Below are positions 10,011 through 19,462 of a DNA stretch of 64,000 nucleotides, piece after piece. Source of the DNA: JBEKIK01 sp963845975 (GTDB lineage Bacteria > Planctomycetota > Planctomycetia > Pirellulales > Thermoguttaceae); the NCBI GenBank assembly GCA_963845975.1, contig CAWJUD010000002.1, positions 2,480,001-2,544,000 of the forward strand, given 5' to 3'. The translations under genes and the position numbers were made by a program. The notes under the pieces are model-generated. The model searched no databases. It had not been told where the DNA came from and saw only the letters and a list, made by a program, of their open reading frames with translations. Each line of letters starts with the position of its first letter. The first letter of the stretch is position 1.

Positions 10011-10099
10011 GCAAAGACACACTTACCCTTCCCGACCTGTTGCCGGAGTTCTCATTGCCCGTCAAAGAGATCTTTATTTGAAATATTTTGGAACAATTT

Positions 10100-10504
10100 T
10101 CAAATCCGCGGATCGAAGCGCCAGTTCCAAATCCAGTACCAATAATCCTCGATGAGTTGGAAGTTGGGATTTTTCGCCTCAATTTCCAAATCCACCAGCG
10201 GCACTTCGATCTCGCGGTCGGTTGCGCGCGTTCGGCAAATCAGGCCATGATACTCCTGCCCGGGATTCTTGTCGGGCTCCAGAAGGACGAGCACCTTCAC
10301 TTGATGGTAGGCCGGTTTCCGATAAAAATCGCCTTCCTCGGCATATCGGGCCTCGAAAGGCAGCGACAAATTTGCCGCCAGATAGTTGTAGTATTTTCGC
10401 AACCACTCCATTTCCACATTGGGAAGAGGACCCTTCTGAAGTCCCAGAGCGGTCCTAATTCGAAGTTCTTGTGCTTGCTCTTCAGGCAATTTGGCGGAGA
10501 ACAT
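10100..10504 (-). CDS. Conserved hypothetical protein with LPFEARY motif
   Basis: A 134-residue soluble protein. The middle holds LPFEARYAEEGDFYRKPAYH, followed by VKVLVLLEPD and a C-terminal region PLVDLEIEAKNPNFQLIEDY and WYWIWNWRF. This layout recalls a planctomycete family annotated in databases as 'calcium-binding protein', in which a small beta-barrel segment precedes P-L-x-x-L-E and a Trp-rich end. That label is from memory and the calcium role is not shown by the sequence. It is 46 bases downstream of cysK on the same strand, so it may be the last gene of that transcript. Confidence 0.6.
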   Translation of the reverse strand: MFSAKLPEEQAQELRIRTALGLQKGPLPNVEMEWLRKYYNYLAANLSLPFEARYAEEGDFYRKPAYHQVKVLVLLEPDKNPGQEYHGLICRTRATDREIEVPLVDLEIEAKNPNFQLIEDYWYWIWNWRFDPRI

Positions 10505-10550
10505 GTAACCGATTCACTCTGATATCGTTTAGTTATTTGGCGATCAATAT

Positions 10551-11531
10551 CTAAACAGGAACCGCAACGGCGGCAGGTTTGGGCGCCTCGTTGTTATTCA
10601 ACTCCTGATATAGCGGCGTGGACAAGTATCGTTCGCCGAAGCTGGCGGCCACGGTGACGATGACTTTCCCGTGGAATTCGGCCCGGGCGGCCAGGCGAAC
10701 CGCGACTGCTACATTGGCCCCCGTGCTGATCCCGCCCAAAATTCCTTCTTCACGAGCCAATCGGCGGGCCCAGGTAAAGGCTTCCTCATTCGTAACAGTT
10801 TCCACGCCGCTGAGCAGTGAGACATCGAGATTTTTTGGAACGAATCCGGCGCCGATGCCTTGGATCTTATGTGGGCCGGGTTTGCCGCCCGAAATTACCG
10901 GGGAATCGGCCGGTTCCACGGCAATCGCCCTGAATTGTGGATTTTTTGAGCGGATATACCTGGTCACGCCGGTGATCGTGCCGCCTGTGCCCACGCCGGC
11001 GATGATCGCATCGACCCTTCCGTCCGTATCTTCCCAGATTTCTTTGCCGGTGGTTTTCTCATGGATCTCGGGATTGGCCGGATTTTCGAATTGCTGCGGC
11101 ATCCAACTGTTCGGCGTCGATGCAACGAGTTCCTGGGCCCTTGCAATAGCGCCTTTCATGCCGTCCTTAGCCGGCGTTAGAACAAGCCTGGCTCCGAGCG
11201 CCTGCAACATCCCGCGGCGCTCGTAACTCATCGATTCCGGCATGGTCAACGTCAAGTCGTATCCCTTGGCGGCGGCCACAAAGGCCAAAGCGATGCCCGT
11301 ATTGCCGCTGGTGGGCTCGATAATCTTTATCTTGCGCGTGAGAATCCCGGACTTCTCCGCGGCCTCGATCATTGCCCGGCCGATGCGGTCCTTAACACTC
11401 GAAAATGGATTGAAAAACTCCAATTTCAGCAGTACGGCCGCGTGTCCCGGCGGAATAATCTGCTTGAGCTTGACCAGCGGCGTATCGAACGTGGTTTGGA
11501 CGATATCAGCGTATATTTTTTTGCGCGACAT
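10551..11531 (-). CDS. cysK: Cysteine synthase (O-acetylserine sulfhydrylase)
   Basis: A 326-residue PLP enzyme of the CysK/CBS fold-type II family that makes L-cysteine from O-acetylserine and sulfide in the cytoplasm. The PLP lysine is in NPFSSVKDR (about residue 47), the substrate loop is TSGNTGIA, and the phosphate-cup glycine loop is GVGTGGTITG. Length and order match CysK closely. It lies 30 bases downstream of an Rrf2-family regulator on the same strand, which strongly suggests co-transcription and sulfur- or Fe-S-responsive control. A last helix rich in Ala/Pro/Val is slightly longer than usual. Confidence 0.93.
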   Translation of the reverse strand: MSRKKIYADIVQTTFDTPLVKLKQIIPPGHAAVLLKLEFFNPFSSVKDRIGRAMIEAAEKSGILTRKIKIIEPTSGNTGIALAFVAAAKGYDLTLTMPESMSYERRGMLQALGARLVLTPAKDGMKGAIARAQELVASTPNSWMPQQFENPANPEIHEKTTGKEIWEDTDGRVDAIIAGVGTGGTITGVTRYIRSKNPQFRAIAVEPADSPVISGGKPGPHKIQGIGAGFVPKNLDVSLLSGVETVTNEEAFTWARRLAREEGILGGISTGANVAVAVRLAARAEFHGKVIVTVAASFGERYLSTPLYQELNNNEAPKPAAVAVPV

Positions 11532-11561
11532 AAAAAAATCCTCCTTTCATCATTGGTTTTT

Positions 11562-12014
11562 CTAGATTGTATATTGCAGCGGTTCCATCCGTTCCTTTGC
11601 GGCGCGTTCATCGTTGATCAAGTTTTTCAGGGATGTGGAATCGTAAACTTTTTCCACGGCTTCGCGGGCTCTCCGCCAAACTCCCATAAAAGCGCAACGA
11701 CCGCTCAACGGGCAATAGCTTTCACTCCTAATCGACATACAACTGACGGGCGCAAGCGAGCCATCCACGGACCGGATAATATCGCCCACGGTAATCGTTT
11801 CAGGTAAAGCCGCCAGCACATATCCGCCGTTGTTTCCGCGTCTCGATTCGACTTCCCCCGAGTTCTTCAATCCTTGAAGAATCAGTTCCAAAAAACGGGG
11901 CGGAATTGCCTGGGCTTTTGCGATTTCGGCCGCGCTAATCGGGCCATCGCCACGGCGTTTGGCCAGTTCGAATAGTGCCCGGAGCGTATACTGACACTTT
12001 TGGGAAATCTGCAT
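11562..12014 (-). CDS. Rrf2-family transcriptional regulator (IscR/CymR-like)
   Basis: A 150-residue Rrf2 protein. The N-terminus MQISQKCQYTLRALFELAKR starts the winged helix-turn-helix, with the recognition helix near IPPRFLELILQGLKNSG and the wing RRGNNGGYVLA. Three cysteines in SCMSIRSESYCPLSGRCAF have the spacing that holds a [2Fe-2S] cluster in IscR, while CymR lacks them. Cotranscription with cysK argues for regulation of cysteine or Fe-S supply, and by family habit it may also repress its own promoter. Whether it senses Fe-S or O-acetylserine cannot be decided here. Confidence 0.85.
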   Translation of the reverse strand: MQISQKCQYTLRALFELAKRRGDGPISAAEIAKAQAIPPRFLELILQGLKNSGEVESRRGNNGGYVLAALPETITVGDIIRSVDGSLAPVSCMSIRSESYCPLSGRCAFMGVWRRAREAVEKVYDSTSLKNLINDERAAKERMEPLQYTI

Positions 12015-12065
12015 GGCAAAACGTATGATTCAAATGCTAGGATTTGTGAAGTAAATCCAACCCAA

Positions 12066-12092
12066 TCTATACCATCGGAATCATACTGTCAA
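12066..12092 (-). promoter_or_regulatory. Candidate promoter of the Rrf2-cysK unit
   Basis: On the minus strand TTGACA (12087-12092) is followed after 15 bases by TATAGA (12066-12071), about 50 bases ahead of the Rrf2 start. The spacing is short, but the surrounding DNA is very A+T-rich and nothing better is present. Confidence 0.4.
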
Positions 12093-12204
12093 TACTTTAT
12101 GCAATAATGTATAATTATATATTATCAATTAGATCAACTTTAGATACAGTGTTTTAAACTTTCTCGTATGGACCACGTCAATAAATTAGATGCCGTTTAC
12201 CGCT

Positions 12205-15200
12205 TTATTCGGCCAATGGTAAAACAGGAAACGGGGCAAGCGGCTCGTGGCAATGGTCGAGAGTTCTTTGGTAAGATTCCCACCACTCGACCCATTGCCG
12301 CCATGTGATCTGGAACTCGCTGAACATTAGTTTGGAGCGATCTGCCGCGAGCATGACGGGCTGCAAGTTTCCGGCAGCGAACTGAGAGGCAACGATTATA
12401 TTTTCTTTAAGATCGTATAATATCTCGTCTTGAGGAGATTCGTCCCCGCGCTCGAGATGACATAGCGTAGTGTTGGGATAAACGATTATTCCTCGCCGGT
12501 TTATATCGTATGCAACATCGAGCGGAGAAAAGGCGGCTTTGATTTGCTGTTCGACCAATTCCAGTCCGGTGGTCTTATACAGGCCGAGGATGGCCGAAAC
12601 AATCGCATCCCGCTGGAACTCCGGCAATCGATCGGTCCATCCCGCCCTGGCGACGCCGCCCACCAGCCAGCCGCAGTGGATTTCCAAGGTCACGGACAGA
12701 TCGTCGTTTGTAGAACCAACCCCTGTAAAGAAGATTTGTATTCGATTCGTAGCCAGGCAAATTTCGCGTGCCTTAACCGCGGCCGTACCCTGCCAATTGT
12801 TTCCCGCAATCAGTGCCAAGAATTCGCGTTCGATATAGCGGCGGATCGATAACTCGAAGCGCTCCAACGCATGCAGATATTTTCGCACCGGGCGCCAGTT
12901 TCCGCTGCCCCGGGCTTTGCGTTCCGCCCGCCGTAGTTTGGCGAACAATTTAGGCAGGGTTCCCGAATGAAATCCCGGCTTTAGCAGGCGGATCATGGTC
13001 TCGCCGTGCTTGCCGATAACCACCGGGCTTAAGCCTTTTTTGCGGTTAGCCGCGTACAGGCGCCAATTTTCCTTTAATTCCCACACCAGAAATCCAAAGA
13101 TGCCGGGAATGGCGATAATCACGGTCGGAGCCAGCGTTAAAGCCCAGCCTTTTTCCATGCCCATTTTCGATTCAAAAATCGTGGCCAGGTGTGGTATTAA
13201 TGGCACCAGCAGTTTGTGCGACACGGTCACAACGGGAAAGTGCTTGATGGGATTGATCTGCGGCTCGATCAGCAAGGAAACGCAAAATCGCAGTATATAA
13301 GCCACAAAGGCCCAGACGGCCCCCAAGCCGGCTTTAAGGCATAAGGTCAGCGCGGTTTCGCCGCTGCGGAATCGCAGCCACTCGTCCACTCCGTACATCA
13401 GGCGTTCAACGGCTTCCAGAACGCCATTGAAAAAATCAACCACCAACCAAAACAGCCCCATGAAGAAGCGTATCCCGTAGCGATTCCAGGTTTGCACGGC
13501 CCAATCCACGACCATTTCCTCGATGTTGCGGCCCACGCGCGAGTTAAGAAATACATTGAAGGCCACGAAAATATACGCCGCGCTGGTTAACGAAACCCGC
13601 CAATTCACTCCCACCAGCGGGAAGACCAGCCAGGCCAGGAAAGTCCAGATCGCCGGTTTGATCAGAAACCGCATCGACAGCCTGAAAATCATGCTGCTGA
13701 AGATTACTTGCACGATCCGCAATTGAACTATATTCCAAAGCGGCGTAATGAAGTTTTTGTTGGTGGAATGATATGCATCTTTCAGCGATTGTCCCACGAA
13801 CTTGCGAAACCACCTGACGTTGACCAGCCCGAAGATAAAAACACCCAAAAGCACAATCGTGGAAAAATTCTCGTAGAAATTGATATCTTTACTGTATTTC
13901 AGGAAGAAACCGACAAGGTGATTAAGTCCCTTGTAGATTAAGTAGGATCCGCCTAAAGGCACTGCCAGGTTGAGCGTGAGGAATCGCCCGATCCGCGTGC
14001 CGAATCCCAGGGAGCTGAGTTGTTGCAACCAGCGCAAATAGAACTCGGCCGGACGGTAGACCCCCTCGAGCAGTTCGGCCAGGCGCCTGTCGGCTTGCAA
14101 CAGCGGATCGCCGAATATCAACGTGCCCGGGCCGCCGATGTCCGGCAGTTTCATGGCGTTTCGCGAAAGCGCGTCGCGCAGGTCGCCCATCGAAAGAAAT
14201 CCCCGTTCCACGACCCGATCCAGCAACTCTTCCACGATTTTTTTCTGGGCTACCTGCTCGGGCAAATTGCGGGGCGCAAGTCCCACCGTGTCTAATGCGC
14301 CTGCGATCTTCGGCCGGAATTTCTCGCGCAACCGCGCTTCCACCTGTTCCATGGCGGATCGAATCAGCGTAGCCAAATGCTTTCGTTGCGATTCCGCAAG
14401 CCGCACGGAGGCTAGACGCCGCTCGGCGCTGTGCAAATGCTGCGACGCGAGCACGTCGCGCTGGTTGGGCAGGGGCCGCTTGATGGGCCGCCGGCCAAAC
14501 GAAAATAACCAGCGGACCAAATCGATCTTGGAAATCTCCCGTTCGTAGTCCACGCAAACCTTTTGCAAATCGTACAGCAAACGGGCCTCGGAGGTCCAAT
14601 ATCCGTCGGCGGAAAGCAGCATCAGTCCTCGTAACGAATCATGCCAGGGCTGCGGCCCGTAGCGGGAAAGCTGCAATGCTGCTTGCAGCCGGCCGATCAA
14701 CCGATTTACATCTTCCTTTACCGCGGTTTTGCTGCGATCGGCCTTATCCGGCGGCGCGCAACGCAAGGCCTTGACGTGGCAAATGGCCCCTCCGACCACG
14801 TTCCCCAACGATTCCGGGCGCCGCGCCTTGCGCATCAGCCTGCGGTATTTCGACGCCGAAGGCGGTTCCTTCTTTTGCGGCGGCGGGGAAGGGGCCTCGT
14901 CCCCGCTCCCTATCCATGCACCCAAATCATCGCTGGCCGAGCGGTCCACCGGCTGGGGCGCGTTTAAAGGCCGCGTGGTAAGGTACAACCACTGGGCATC
15001 GAGGTCCTGACACAATACGGCCGCCACCGCATCCAGGTCTTCCAAAGAAGGGAAATACCGAGGCAGGGCATTCCAGGCAAAGTATCGCAATTCCCAAAAA
15101 ACCGCGGCGAATTCTTCATAGATCCTCCGATCATCTCGCGGCGGCAATAAATATCCCTCCTGGCCAAGCACCGTGCGTATCTCGTCGAATTCCACTTCGC

Positions 15201-15657
15201 CAATTGCGTGAATCCGCTCGCGCAAGGCCGAGGGATTAAGACTCTTATCGGCGATGCGCTCTTGAACCGCCAGGTGCACCCGGGCGTGAAACAGCAGCCT
15301 CCAGCAGCGGACCAGTATATACTCGGGAGAAGTTTCCAGCAATTTCCGCGGATCAGGCTGGGCAATGAGGATAACTTTATCCGGAAGAACCAGGCCGTCA
15401 ATGCCGATTTCCTCGGGCTCAACGATGTTCAACAGCGACTCCCGATCGATGACATAGCTCTTCCGATGCGGCACCCGAAACGCAAATCCCGTCAAACCGC
15501 AATCTTGTTTGATAACCCGGCGAAGGATCCTGGGAAGGATAAGTCGCGCCCTGGGTTCGGCTGTCCGAATTGCCCTTTGGAGTTCGTCTAGTGCAATTCG
15601 GTCTTCGATAACATCGGTCTGAGAATCTCGATTCAAGATTTGCTGGAATGAATCCAT
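12205..15657 (-). CDS. Large multi-pass membrane protein of unknown function
   Basis: A 1,150-residue protein with no domain I recognise. Residues 1-~250 are soluble and mixed alpha/beta, followed by a Ser/Pro/Lys-rich linker (EAPSPPPQKKEPPSASKYRR) and a charged helical region to ~550. Several hydrophobic segments lie between ~555 and ~865 (for example YENFSTIVLLGVFIFGLVNV and VIIAIPGIFGFLVW). The C-terminal ~280 residues are soluble again. Without a signal peptide, both soluble ends probably face the cytoplasm. It is a single-gene unit with A+T-rich gaps on both sides. The overall pattern fits large planctomycete-restricted membrane proteins. No function is proposed. Confidence 0.75.
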   Translation of the reverse strand: MDSFQQILNRDSQTDVIEDRIALDELQRAIRTAEPRARLILPRILRRVIKQDCGLTGFAFRVPHRKSYVIDRESLLNIVEPEEIGIDGLVLPDKVILIAQPDPRKLLETSPEYILVRCWRLLFHARVHLAVQERIADKSLNPSALRERIHAIGEVEFDEIRTVLGQEGYLLPPRDDRRIYEEFAAVFWELRYFAWNALPRYFPSLEDLDAVAAVLCQDLDAQWLYLTTRPLNAPQPVDRSASDDLGAWIGSGDEAPSPPPQKKEPPSASKYRRLMRKARRPESLGNVVGGAICHVKALRCAPPDKADRSKTAVKEDVNRLIGRLQAALQLSRYGPQPWHDSLRGLMLLSADGYWTSEARLLYDLQKVCVDYEREISKIDLVRWLFSFGRRPIKRPLPNQRDVLASQHLHSAERRLASVRLAESQRKHLATLIRSAMEQVEARLREKFRPKIAGALDTVGLAPRNLPEQVAQKKIVEELLDRVVERGFLSMGDLRDALSRNAMKLPDIGGPGTLIFGDPLLQADRRLAELLEGVYRPAEFYLRWLQQLSSLGFGTRIGRFLTLNLAVPLGGSYLIYKGLNHLVGFFLKYSKDINFYENFSTIVLLGVFIFGLVNVRWFRKFVGQSLKDAYHSTNKNFITPLWNIVQLRIVQVIFSSMIFRLSMRFLIKPAIWTFLAWLVFPLVGVNWRVSLTSAAYIFVAFNVFLNSRVGRNIEEMVVDWAVQTWNRYGIRFFMGLFWLVVDFFNGVLEAVERLMYGVDEWLRFRSGETALTLCLKAGLGAVWAFVAYILRFCVSLLIEPQINPIKHFPVVTVSHKLLVPLIPHLATIFESKMGMEKGWALTLAPTVIIAIPGIFGFLVWELKENWRLYAANRKKGLSPVVIGKHGETMIRLLKPGFHSGTLPKLFAKLRRAERKARGSGNWRPVRKYLHALERFELSIRRYIEREFLALIAGNNWQGTAAVKAREICLATNRIQIFFTGVGSTNDDLSVTLEIHCGWLVGGVARAGWTDRLPEFQRDAIVSAILGLYKTTGLELVEQQIKAAFSPLDVAYDINRRGIIVYPNTTLCHLERGDESPQDEILYDLKENIIVASQFAAGNLQPVMLAADRSKLMFSEFQITWRQWVEWWESYQRTLDHCHEPLAPFPVLPLAE

Positions 15658-16169
15658 CCGGTATTCATCTGAATGTTATATAAATTCAAAGTTTAGCCCC
15701 GGAGCTTGCTCCGGGAGTTTTTGCCGCAAATAAAAACCTGCCAGGCGACAATTTTAACCTGTTTATCAATAAATATCAGTTTCGGGACATCCTCAGATAA
15801 AAATTGTGAAACGGATCTTTAAAATATGCTATGTTCACATGTACTTTAAGACGGCTCTAAGTATATCTGGGGAATATATCATAAACAGCAATAATCGTTG
15901 GACAAAATCACCTGGAACCAACCTTTGAACGCTGTATTTCTTACTTTATTTCTGGAAATTATTTGATGTATTATGCAAAATAATCATTTTTTTTCTCTTG
16001 GCAGCTCTATCCCCTCAAAGTGCTTAATTTTGCGCAACTCCTTTTGGAATCATAAGTTAATGTAAATTCTTCATGAATTTAAGTATAAAATGCCCTTTTT
16101 TCCTATCGGGCAAAACGTTAAACTCTCCCCGCTTTCGAGCCCCTCTACTCCATTGCCAAGGAAGGCAAA
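15658..16169. other. 512-base intergenic region with one palindrome
   Basis: Separates two divergent genes. A perfect hairpin CCCGGAGC-TT-GCTCCGGG lies at about 15699-15716 followed by AGTTTTT; its position upstream of both genes suggests an extragenic palindrome rather than a needed terminator. The rest is A+T-rich with no coding frame. Confidence 0.6.
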
Positions 16170-17765
16170 ATGAAAACCGAGCAGGTCCATAACGGTCAGC
16201 CCCGATTGTCGGTGGCTGTTATCGTCCGCAACGAGCAGGATGTCATTGCGGAAACACTGGAAAGTATCCGGGCGATCGCCGACGAGATTATCGTTTGGGA
16301 TTCCGGTTCTGAAGACGACACTATTATTTTGGCCCGTAAAAAGGGGGCAAAAGTATTTCAAGGTTTTTGGAAAAACGATTTTTCCGCCGCCCGAAACGCC
16401 TGCCTTTCAAAAGTTACCGCCGATTGGGTGCTTTGGCTCGATGCCGGAGAAAAACTCGACGATCTTGGCGCGAAAAAACTGCGGGAGTTCATCGACACTA
16501 CCGCCGATCCGCAAAAAGCCTATCTAATTATGGTCGAGATTCCCCCGGCCGACAACTGCACCGCCGGCGAGCAAATCGCACAGCCGCGACTCCTGCCGGC
16601 CAAGGCAGACTTGAAATTCGAAGGCCGGGTCCGCGAAACCCTATTTCCTTCCATACAGGCCGCCGGTTTGAAAGTCGACACCGCCCCGGTGCGAATCTTC
16701 CGCAACCCCCGGCAACATTCTCAAGCTCGGAAAGCCCGGCTTGCCAACCGCAATCTCGGCCTGGTGGAACTGGAATTGATCGACAACGAGACGCATAATC
16801 CGCGACTGTTCCTGGCCCAAGGCGAAGCCTTTGTGAACTTGGGAAGTTACGATCGCGCCCGGGAGGCTTTCATCAAGGCGATCGATCTATCCGATCCGGG
16901 ATCCACGGAGATGTTGGAGGGTTATTACGGCCTGCTCACGGGATACAACAACGATCCGAGTCTGCGCGACGCTCAAATGCGCGTATGTTTGAATGCCTTG
17001 GAGGTTTTCCCCTTGGATGCCCAATTGCTTTTGGCCATCGGAAACTATTTCCAACTGTGCAATCGCCCGGACCTGGCCGTGCGGGCCTTCGAGACCGCCG
17101 TCAAATTCGGCCAAACCAATTCCTCAACCTGGCACCTTTGCGAATTGCCGGAAGTGGCGGCATCTTGCCTGTGCTTGGCGCTGCAAATGCTAGGCAAAGA
17201 CGAGGACGCCTGCCGTGCCCTGGAAGAAGCATTGAATCGCCATCCCCAATCTGGCCGGTTACTGCGCCTGGCCATCGATTTGTATATCAAAAACGGCAAC
17301 GCCGAGCAAGCCGTCGAAACGGCCCAGCGCAACGGGATGGTTTCAGGCAAGGATGATCCGCTTATCCTGGCCATTCGCGGCGCATGCAAAGCGGCAAAAC
17401 AAGAATGGACGCCCGCCTTGGCTTATCTGCAATGCGCATATCTAATGGGCTGCCACAGCGTGTTGTGCCTGCGCTGGCTGGCAGTCACATTGCTTTCCAA
17501 CGGGCAAGCCCAAGCCGCCCGGCCCGTGCTCGACGAGTGGCAAAAATTGGAACCGGCAAATCCCGAACTTTTGGCGTATATCGCGGCAGTGCGGGAAACA
17601 CAAAGTGCTATTTGTATTAAAGATCACGAGGAAGTCGGAAATGCAAAAACCGCTGTTCGGCAGTACCGGGTCGATTCTGGAGGCTCAATCGCTGAAGTCC
17701 CCATCAAAATCCCCTTTGTACAGCACGTCACATCCTCAGAAATGTCGATTACAGAGGAAACGTAA
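16170..17765 (+). CDS. Family 2 glycosyltransferase with TPR repeats
   Basis: A 531-residue protein starting at an ATG preceded by AAGGAAGG. Residues 10-~115 are a GT-A fold: LSVAVIVRNEQDVIAETLES, then EIIVWDSGSEDDT, then DWVLWLDAGEKL, where D-A-G-E stands for the DxD-like metal motif. From ~190 onward helical pairs (RLFLAQGEAFVNLGSYDRAR and similar) form TPR repeats. This layout is that of the sugar transferases with C-terminal TPRs common in Gram-positives and planctomycetes. The acceptor is unknown; surface polysaccharide or protein glycosylation are the usual roles. No signal peptide or membrane helix is seen. Confidence 0.85.
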   Translation: MKTEQVHNGQPRLSVAVIVRNEQDVIAETLESIRAIADEIIVWDSGSEDDTIILARKKGAKVFQGFWKNDFSAARNACLSKVTADWVLWLDAGEKLDDLGAKKLREFIDTTADPQKAYLIMVEIPPADNCTAGEQIAQPRLLPAKADLKFEGRVRETLFPSIQAAGLKVDTAPVRIFRNPRQHSQARKARLANRNLGLVELELIDNETHNPRLFLAQGEAFVNLGSYDRAREAFIKAIDLSDPGSTEMLEGYYGLLTGYNNDPSLRDAQMRVCLNALEVFPLDAQLLLAIGNYFQLCNRPDLAVRAFETAVKFGQTNSSTWHLCELPEVAASCLCLALQMLGKDEDACRALEEALNRHPQSGRLLRLAIDLYIKNGNAEQAVETAQRNGMVSGKDDPLILAIRGACKAAKQEWTPALAYLQCAYLMGCHSVLCLRWLAVTLLSNGQAQAARPVLDEWQKLEPANPELLAYIAAVRETQSAICIKDHEEVGNAKTAVRQYRVDSGGSIAEVPIKIPFVQHVTSSEMSITEET

Positions 17766-18082
17766 CATCTTGTCTAATATGATGTTACGTCGACTTTACC
17801 AACCTCTTGCCAGTATTAGCCCAGAAAATCGGAAAAAGCGGATCGCAATTTTCTCGTTTCAATATAGCCCCCCTTTACTAGCGGATGGCTACTCTTCATA
17901 TCGCAAGCAATTGATTTTTCAGCGCCGGTGATTAATGATGTATTGTTTGGGAGTTGACAGATCGGCTCACGTAATTAACAATTCGACACGCACTGTTTTC
18001 ATTCATCAATAATCGTTTTGGTCCTAGAGCCGCCGGATCAGGACTTGTGCCGGGGCTCTCCTACCCGTTGAGGATTTTACCC
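17766..18082. other. Intergenic leader of the acidic protein and nucleoside phosphorylase genes
   Basis: No coding frame of natural composition. It contains a candidate promoter (17954-17982) and, at about 18026-18058, an imperfect hairpin built on AGAGCC and GGGCTCT just ahead of the ribosome-binding site. Confidence 0.5.
17954..17982 (+). promoter_or_regulatory. Candidate sigma-70-type promoter
   Basis: TTGACA, a 17-base spacer and AACAAT, about 100 bases ahead of the first start codon of the acidic-protein/phosphorylase unit. The -35 is perfect and the -10 matches 4 of 6. Confidence 0.4.
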
Positions 18083-18372
18083 ATGACCCACGAAATCGTT
18101 TCCACCGAGCTGTCCTGGATCGACACGCCGGCGCTTGGACACCCCAGGCCGAGCCCGTGAACAACCTGTGCGTTGCACAGTCGGCTGCTGAAGACGAGGA
18201 GTTCGACGACTTTGATGACGACGATTTTGACGACGATTTCGACGATGACTTCGAAGAGGATTTTGACGACGACTTCGAAGAAGAATTCGACGATGACGAC
18301 GATCTGGACGATGAAGACTTCGAGGAAGAAGGTTCCGATTCAAATGAAGATCTGGGCGGAGAGGAGTTATAA
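18083..18372 (+). pseudogene. Small Asp/Glu-repeat protein, frameshifted near 18130
   Basis: An ATG at 18083 with GAGG upstream opens MTHEIVSTELSWIDTPA, which stops after 25 codons at 18160. The other frame read just before that stop gives AWTPQAEPVNNLCVAQSAAE and then a run of ~50 Asp/Glu/Phe residues built on DDFDDDF and EEDFDDD units to 18372. Joined, the two halves make one sensible ~95-residue protein, so a one-base indel near 18126-18135 is likely. Taken as it stands, the second part could start at GTG 18157, overlapping the first stop. The extreme negative charge resembles small acidic planctomycete proteins of unknown role. Confidence 0.6.
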
Positions 18373-18379
18373 AGCCCTA

Positions 18380-19213
18380 ATGCAGGAACTATCTGAACAA
18401 CTCGCTCAGGCCGCCGAGGTAATCCGCTCCCAATGGACCGACGCGCCCCGGGTGGGAATTATCTTGGGTACGGGTCTGGGCAGCATCGCCGGGCAAATCC
18501 AGACCCAAGCCAAAATCGAATATTCTTCAATTCCCCACTTTCCACGCTCCACGGCAATCGGCCATGCCGGCCAATTGGTTTGCGGTCGGCTTCAGGGCCT
18601 GCCGGTGGCGGCCATGGAAGGTCGCTTCCATGCCTACGAAGGATATTCGCATCGGCAAATAACCTTTCCCGTGCGGGTGATGAAGGCCCTGGGCGCGGAA
18701 CTTCTCATCGTATCGAACGCCTGCGGCGGATTGAACCCCCAATATCGCCTGGGCGACATCATGGTCATCGAGGATCACATCAACCTGATGCTGGGAAATC
18801 CGCTTATCGGAGCAAACGATGATGCGCTCGGCCCGCGTTTTCCAGACATGAGCCGCCCTTACAATCCGGAACTGATCGACCTGGCCTTGGCGATCGCCCG
18901 GCAGGAGAATTTCGCCGCCCACAAAGGCGTTTACGCCGCCGTAACCGGCCCAAACTTGGAAACCCGGGCTGAATACCGTTTTTTACGCGCCATCGGGGCC
19001 GACGCGGTGGGCATGTCAACCGTGCCGGAAGTCTTGGCGGCCGTCCACGGCGGGATGCGCGTCTTGGGGCTTTCGGTGATAACCGACATGTGCCTGCCCG
19101 ACGCCCTAAAACCCGCCAATATCCAGGAAATTCTCAAGGTAGCCGCCGGCGCAGAACCCAAACTCCGGGCCGTTGTGCTGGGAATTCTCGCCCACGAGGC
19201 CAAAAAAGTTTAG
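18380..19213 (+). CDS. punA: Purine nucleoside phosphorylase
   Basis: A 277-residue trimeric-type purine nucleoside phosphorylase (PNP/MTAP family 2), which cleaves inosine and guanosine with phosphate in purine salvage. Key segments: GIILGTGLGS (phosphate-binding Gly/Ser loop), the histidine in GRFHAYEGYS, NACGGLN in place of human NAAGGLN, and TGPNLETRAEYRFLRAIGAD with VGMSTVPEV as in the human-like family. The ATG at 18380 is chosen because the longer frame upstream only overlaps the acidic gene out of phase. It lies 7 bases after that gene, so the two form one unit. Confidence 0.92.
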   Translation: MQELSEQLAQAAEVIRSQWTDAPRVGIILGTGLGSIAGQIQTQAKIEYSSIPHFPRSTAIGHAGQLVCGRLQGLPVAAMEGRFHAYEGYSHRQITFPVRVMKALGAELLIVSNACGGLNPQYRLGDIMVIEDHINLMLGNPLIGANDDALGPRFPDMSRPYNPELIDLALAIARQENFAAHKGVYAAVTGPNLETRAEYRFLRAIGADAVGMSTVPEVLAAVHGGMRVLGLSVITDMCLPDALKPANIQEILKVAAGAEPKLRAVVLGILAHEAKKV

Positions 19214-19214
19214 C

Positions 19215-19320
19215 TGCGGGCCGTAATCTACAACGTTTCGCCGCGAGCTTTACGTTTAGCCGCGAGCGGGCACCATGCGAAGCATGGTCGGCGAGCGTGT
19301 AGCAAATGTTTAGATATCAA
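19215..19320. repeat. Intergenic repeat, GCCGCGA...GCACC family
   Basis: TTAGCCGCGAGCGGGCACC followed by ATGCGAAGCATGGTCGG parallels the element at 9905-10010. ATGCGAAGCAT is itself palindromic. It lies directly after the phosphorylase stop codon. Confidence 0.5.
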
Positions 19321-19462
19321 TTGATTAACAAACCCCGCCACCCCCCCCGATTGAAAAATTCCACTAAGCATGATCTATTGGTGTTTTCAAATGCTTAGGC
19401 CGAAAGATGGATGCTCCAGGCCGAAAAGTGTTTGCTGAGTGTTTAAGGCTATTATTCATCCC

